Assembly: GCA_041071465.1 (NCBI GenBank)
Contig: CP163498.1
Coordinates: 2,994,001-3,058,000, forward strand
DNA: 64,000 bases
Source: Pseudomonas putida
GTDB lineage: Bacteria; Pseudomonadota; Gammaproteobacteria; Pseudomonadales; Pseudomonadaceae
Reading direction: 5' to 3'
In this document: one piece after another, positions 61,796 through 64,000 of the stretch
How positions within the stretch are numbered: position 1 is the stretch's first letter
Layout of the letters: the number at the start of each line of letters is the position of its first letter
Translations under genes and position numbers: made by a program
Notes under the pieces: model-generated
Database searches by the model: none
What the model was told of the DNA's origin: nothing
The model's input: only the letters and a program-made list of their open reading frames with translations

Positions 61796-62434
61796 TCAGG
61801 CGTCCTTTTGCTTGGTGCCGAAGATCTTGTCACCGGCATCGCCCAGGCCCGGCACGATGTAGCCGTGTTCGTTCAGGCGCTGGTCGATCGAGGCGGTGTA
61901 GATCTTCACGTCCGGGTGGGCTTTTTCCACCACTTCGATGCCTTCTGGCGCGGCGACCAGCACCATGGCGCGGATCTCTTTGCAGCCGGCCTTTTTAAGC
62001 AGGTCGATGGTGGCGACCATCGAGCCGCCGGTGGCCAGCATCGGGTCGATGATCAGGGCCAGGCGCTGGTTGATGTCCGGCGCGAGCTTTTCCAGGTAGG
62101 TGTGGGCTTCGAGGGTTTCTTCGTTACGGGCAACACCGACGGCGCTGACCTTCGCCCCAGGGATCAGGCTGAGCACGCCGTCGAGCATGCCGATGCCGGC
62201 GCGCAGGATCGGTACTACAGTAATCTTCTTGCCGGCGATTTTTTCAACCGAGACCTTGCCACACCAGCCATCGATCTCGTAGGTTTCGAGGGGCAGGTCC
62301 TGGGTGGCTTCATACGTCAGGAGCGCGCCGACTTCCTGGGCGAGTTCGCGAAAATTCTTGGTGCTGATATCGGCACGGCGCATCAGGCCGAGCTTGTGGC
62401 GGATCAGCGGATGGCGGATCTCACGAGTGGGCAT
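61796..62434 (-). CDS. upp: Uracil phosphoribosyltransferase
   Basis: Salvages uracil to UMP with PRPP. Of 212 residues from ATG 62434 ([18 protein letters not shown]); [15 protein letters not shown] and [19 protein letters not shown] (PRPP loop) are diagnostic. It is the first gene of the upp-uraA operon, divergent from hpt. Confidence 0.97.
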   Translation of the reverse strand: MPTREIRHPLIRHKLGLMRRADISTKNFRELAQEVGALLTYEATQDLPLETYEIDGWCGKVSVEKIAGKKITVVPILRAGIGMLDGVLSLIPGAKVSAVGVARNEETLEAHTYLEKLAPDINQRLALIIDPMLATGGSMVATIDLLKKAGCKEIRAMVLVAAPEGIEVVEKAHPDVKIYTASIDQRLNEHGYIVPGLGDAGDKIFGTKQKDA

Positions 62435-62596
62435 AGGGGGGCTCCGAAAGGCGGGCAAAAAAACCGCGCTAGATTAATCTATTCAGCCTGTGCTGTCGTC
62501 TGGTCATTCTGGACGTTAGTCCATAAATGCTTGATCTGTGACGAGCGGATGCGTACCTTTGCCCGCTTTTCCAAAATGCACCCCCCGGAGAGCGCC

Positions 62597-63154
62597 ATGT
62601 CCGCCGATCTCGAGCATATCCGTCAAGTCATGCGTGAAGCTGACTGCCTGTACACCGAAGCCGAAGTCGAAGCGGCCATCGCCAATGTCGGCGAGCAAAT
62701 CTGCAAGGACCTGCACGACAAGAACCCCGTGGTGTTCTGCGTGATGAACGGCGGCCTGATCTTCTCCGGCAAACTGCTGACCCACCTGCAGTTCCCGCTG
62801 GAAGCCTCGTACCTGCATGCCACTCGTTACCGCAACCAGACCAGCGGCGGTGAGCTGTTCTGGAAGGCCAAGCCGGAAGTCTCTTTCATCGATCGCGACG
62901 TACTGATCGTCGACGACATCCTCGACGAGGGCCACACCCTCAGCGCCATCATCGAGTTCTGCAAGCATGCCGGCGCGCGCTCGGTGTACACCGCAGTGCT
63001 GATCGACAAGGATCACGACCGCAAGGCCAGCCCGGACCTCAAAGCCAACTACGTAGGCCTGCCTTGTGTCGATCGCTACATCTTCGGCTATGGCATGGAC
63101 TACAAAGGTTACTGGCGCAACGCTAACGGCATCTTCGCCGTAAAGGGGCTGTGA
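62597..63154 (+). CDS. hpt: Hypoxanthine-guanine phosphoribosyltransferase
   Basis: Salvages hypoxanthine and guanine to IMP and GMP with PRPP. Of 185 residues, it starts ATG 62597 after CCGGAGAG. VLIVDDILDEGHTLSAI is the PRPP motif; VVFCVMNGGLIFSGKL is the conserved early loop. An upstream extension of the frame is not supported. The cupin gene follows after 2 bases. Confidence 0.95.
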   Translation: MSADLEHIRQVMREADCLYTEAEVEAAIANVGEQICKDLHDKNPVVFCVMNGGLIFSGKLLTHLQFPLEASYLHATRYRNQTSGGELFWKAKPEVSFIDRDVLIVDDILDEGHTLSAIIEFCKHAGARSVYTAVLIDKDHDRKASPDLKANYVGLPCVDRYIFGYGMDYKGYWRNANGIFAVKGL

Positions 63155-63156
63155 CC

Positions 63157-63630
63157 ATGCGCCAGCCTGCGTTCATCGACCAATCGCTGTTCGCCGGGCT
63201 GGCCGAAAAGGCTGCTGCCAACCCGCGTGGGCGGCAGCACCACAACTTCCATGAAATGGAAGATCCTTGCCACCGCATGGCGGTCGGGCTGCAGCCGAGC
63301 ACCTACATTCCACCGCACCGCCACCTGAGCGACGACAAGGCGGAGACCTTGCTCGTGCTCAAGGGGCGCTTCGGCCTGTTGATCTTCGACGAGCAGGGCG
63401 CCGTGACCGACAAGCGGGTGCTGCAAGCGGGTGGCGACTGTCTGGGTGTGGACCTGGCGCCCGGTACCTACCATGGGTTGGTGGTGCTGGAGCCGGACAG
63501 CATCCTGTTCGAATGCAAGGCCGGCCCATACCGGCCGGTGGGCGAAGGTGAACATGCACACTGGGCGCCACGTGAAGGCGAAGACGGCGTCGCCCAATAC
63601 CAGGCCTGGATGCTTGCGCAGTTCGATTGA
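63157..63630 (+). CDS. WbuC-family cupin-fold metalloprotein
   Basis: Single-domain cupin of 157 residues. IPPHRHLSDDKAETLLVLKG carries the metal-binding His/Glu set, and LAPGTYHGLVVL the second cupin motif. It resembles WbuC proteins found near O-antigen genes, of unknown activity. It starts 2 bases after the hpt stop and may be cotranscribed. Confidence 0.85.
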   Translation: MRQPAFIDQSLFAGLAEKAAANPRGRQHHNFHEMEDPCHRMAVGLQPSTYIPPHRHLSDDKAETLLVLKGRFGLLIFDEQGAVTDKRVLQAGGDCLGVDLAPGTYHGLVVLEPDSILFECKAGPYRPVGEGEHAHWAPREGEDGVAQYQAWMLAQFD

Positions 63631-63681
63631 TGTTGCTTGTACCCGGCATGCTAGAGTGCTCCTTCATACAAGGAGCCTCAC

Positions 63682-64000
63682 ATGCGTGCGATTCTTCCCC
63701 TCCTGCTGGCCGTCAGCCTGCCACTCGCCGCCGCACCACTGCACAGCCAGTTCCTGCCACCCGATGATCAGTCCCTGCGCCAGGAAGCACCGACCAGCCA
63801 GCAATTGCTGCAAGTGACCGACTATTCGGTGGTCGTAGGTGCCCAGCGCCAGTCCGACCAGCAACCGATCCCGATCACCTCGTCGTTGCAGGTGCGCCTG
63901 AAGGGCAAACCGCTGAGCAAGGGCGCGACCATCGCTCAGGTGCTGCTGACCTTCGACGGTGAAGCCGCCAAGAGCCTTAAAAAGCCCGTGTATGACGAAA
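63682..64000 (+). CDS. Secreted hypothetical protein (3' end outside window)
   Basis: ATG 63682 follows AAGGAGC. Residues 1-18 are a signal peptide (ILPLLLAVSLPLAAAPLHS region). 106 residues are visible without a stop; they contain VTDYSVVVGAQRQ and LQVRLKGKPLSKGAT. I do not recognise a family. The protein continues beyond the window. Confidence 0.72.
   Translation, partial: MRAILPLLLAVSLPLAAAPLHSQFLPPDDQSLRQEAPTSQQLLQVTDYSVVVGAQRQSDQQPIPITSSLQVRLKGKPLSKGATIAQVLLTFDGEAAKSLKKPVYDE

Noticed and set aside
61808..62596. A longer hpt protein starting upstream over upp
   Set aside because: The extension is antisense to upp and lacks family similarity; ATG 62597 has a ribosome-binding site and gives normal length.

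Overview
The window is a 64 kb piece of a gamma-proteobacterial chromosome, almost certainly a Pseudomonas of the P. putida group. The evidence is the high-GC coding style, the housekeeping order ychF-pth-rplY-prs-tRNA-Gln-ispE-lolB and hemA-prfA-prmC-moeB-murI, a class II LitR/photolyase block, hemH-uraA-upp-hpt, PagL, FecIR/TonB iron systems and Pseudomonas-type REP sequences. No insertion sequence, integrase, rRNA gene or CRISPR array was seen.

Layout. 1-4.3 kb: the 3' part of a TonB siderophore receptor, a CorA/ZntB-type metal transporter and a YcaC-like hydrolase. 4.4-11.2 kb: a plus-strand run of PPK2 polyphosphate kinase, a CPA2 antiporter, an AI-2E/PerM protein and a tripartite efflux set (outer-membrane factor, HlyD/EmrA adaptor, DUF2955 inner-membrane protein). 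11.2-17 kb: a SulP transporter, then a FecI-FecR-TonB receptor iron-signalling unit with two Fur-box-like sites. 17-21.7 kb: accessory genes (LysR, secreted DJ-1/PfpI protein, SDR, a second-type Lgt, a luciferase-like oxidoreductase). 21.9-35 kb: a catabolic island with LysR, an FGGY kinase, a second LysR, flavin reductase, RbsCBA-type ABC transporter, SDR, luciferase-like monooxygenase, two-subunit transketolase and a LamB-type porin. It looks like a complete import-oxidise-cleave pathway for an unusual sugar. 35-38.2 kb: two SDRs and an MFS exporter. 38.4-45.3 kb: conserved core genes and tRNA-Gln. 45.5-47.3 kb: an AT-richer insert with an orphan Hcp, a glycine-zipper effector candidate and a small membrane immunity candidate. 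47.8-53.2 kb: hemA to murI, then pagL. 53.2-59.4 kb: a block that looks light-responsive, with photolyase, LitR-like MerR regulator, YbgA-type protein, renalase-like flavoprotein and a YfcH-type epimerase, and two matching palindromic operators. 59.4-64 kb: hemH, uraA, upp, hpt, a WbuC cupin and the start of a secreted hypothetical protein.

Thirteen genes are interrupted by frameshifts, nearly all of them one missing G or C in a short G/C run. One is ispE, which is normally essential. Correcting each by one base restores family-typical protein lengths, so I read them as sequencing or assembly errors rather than pseudogenes, and annotate each as one full-length gene. Functions are inferred from sequence motifs and gene context only; no database search was possible.
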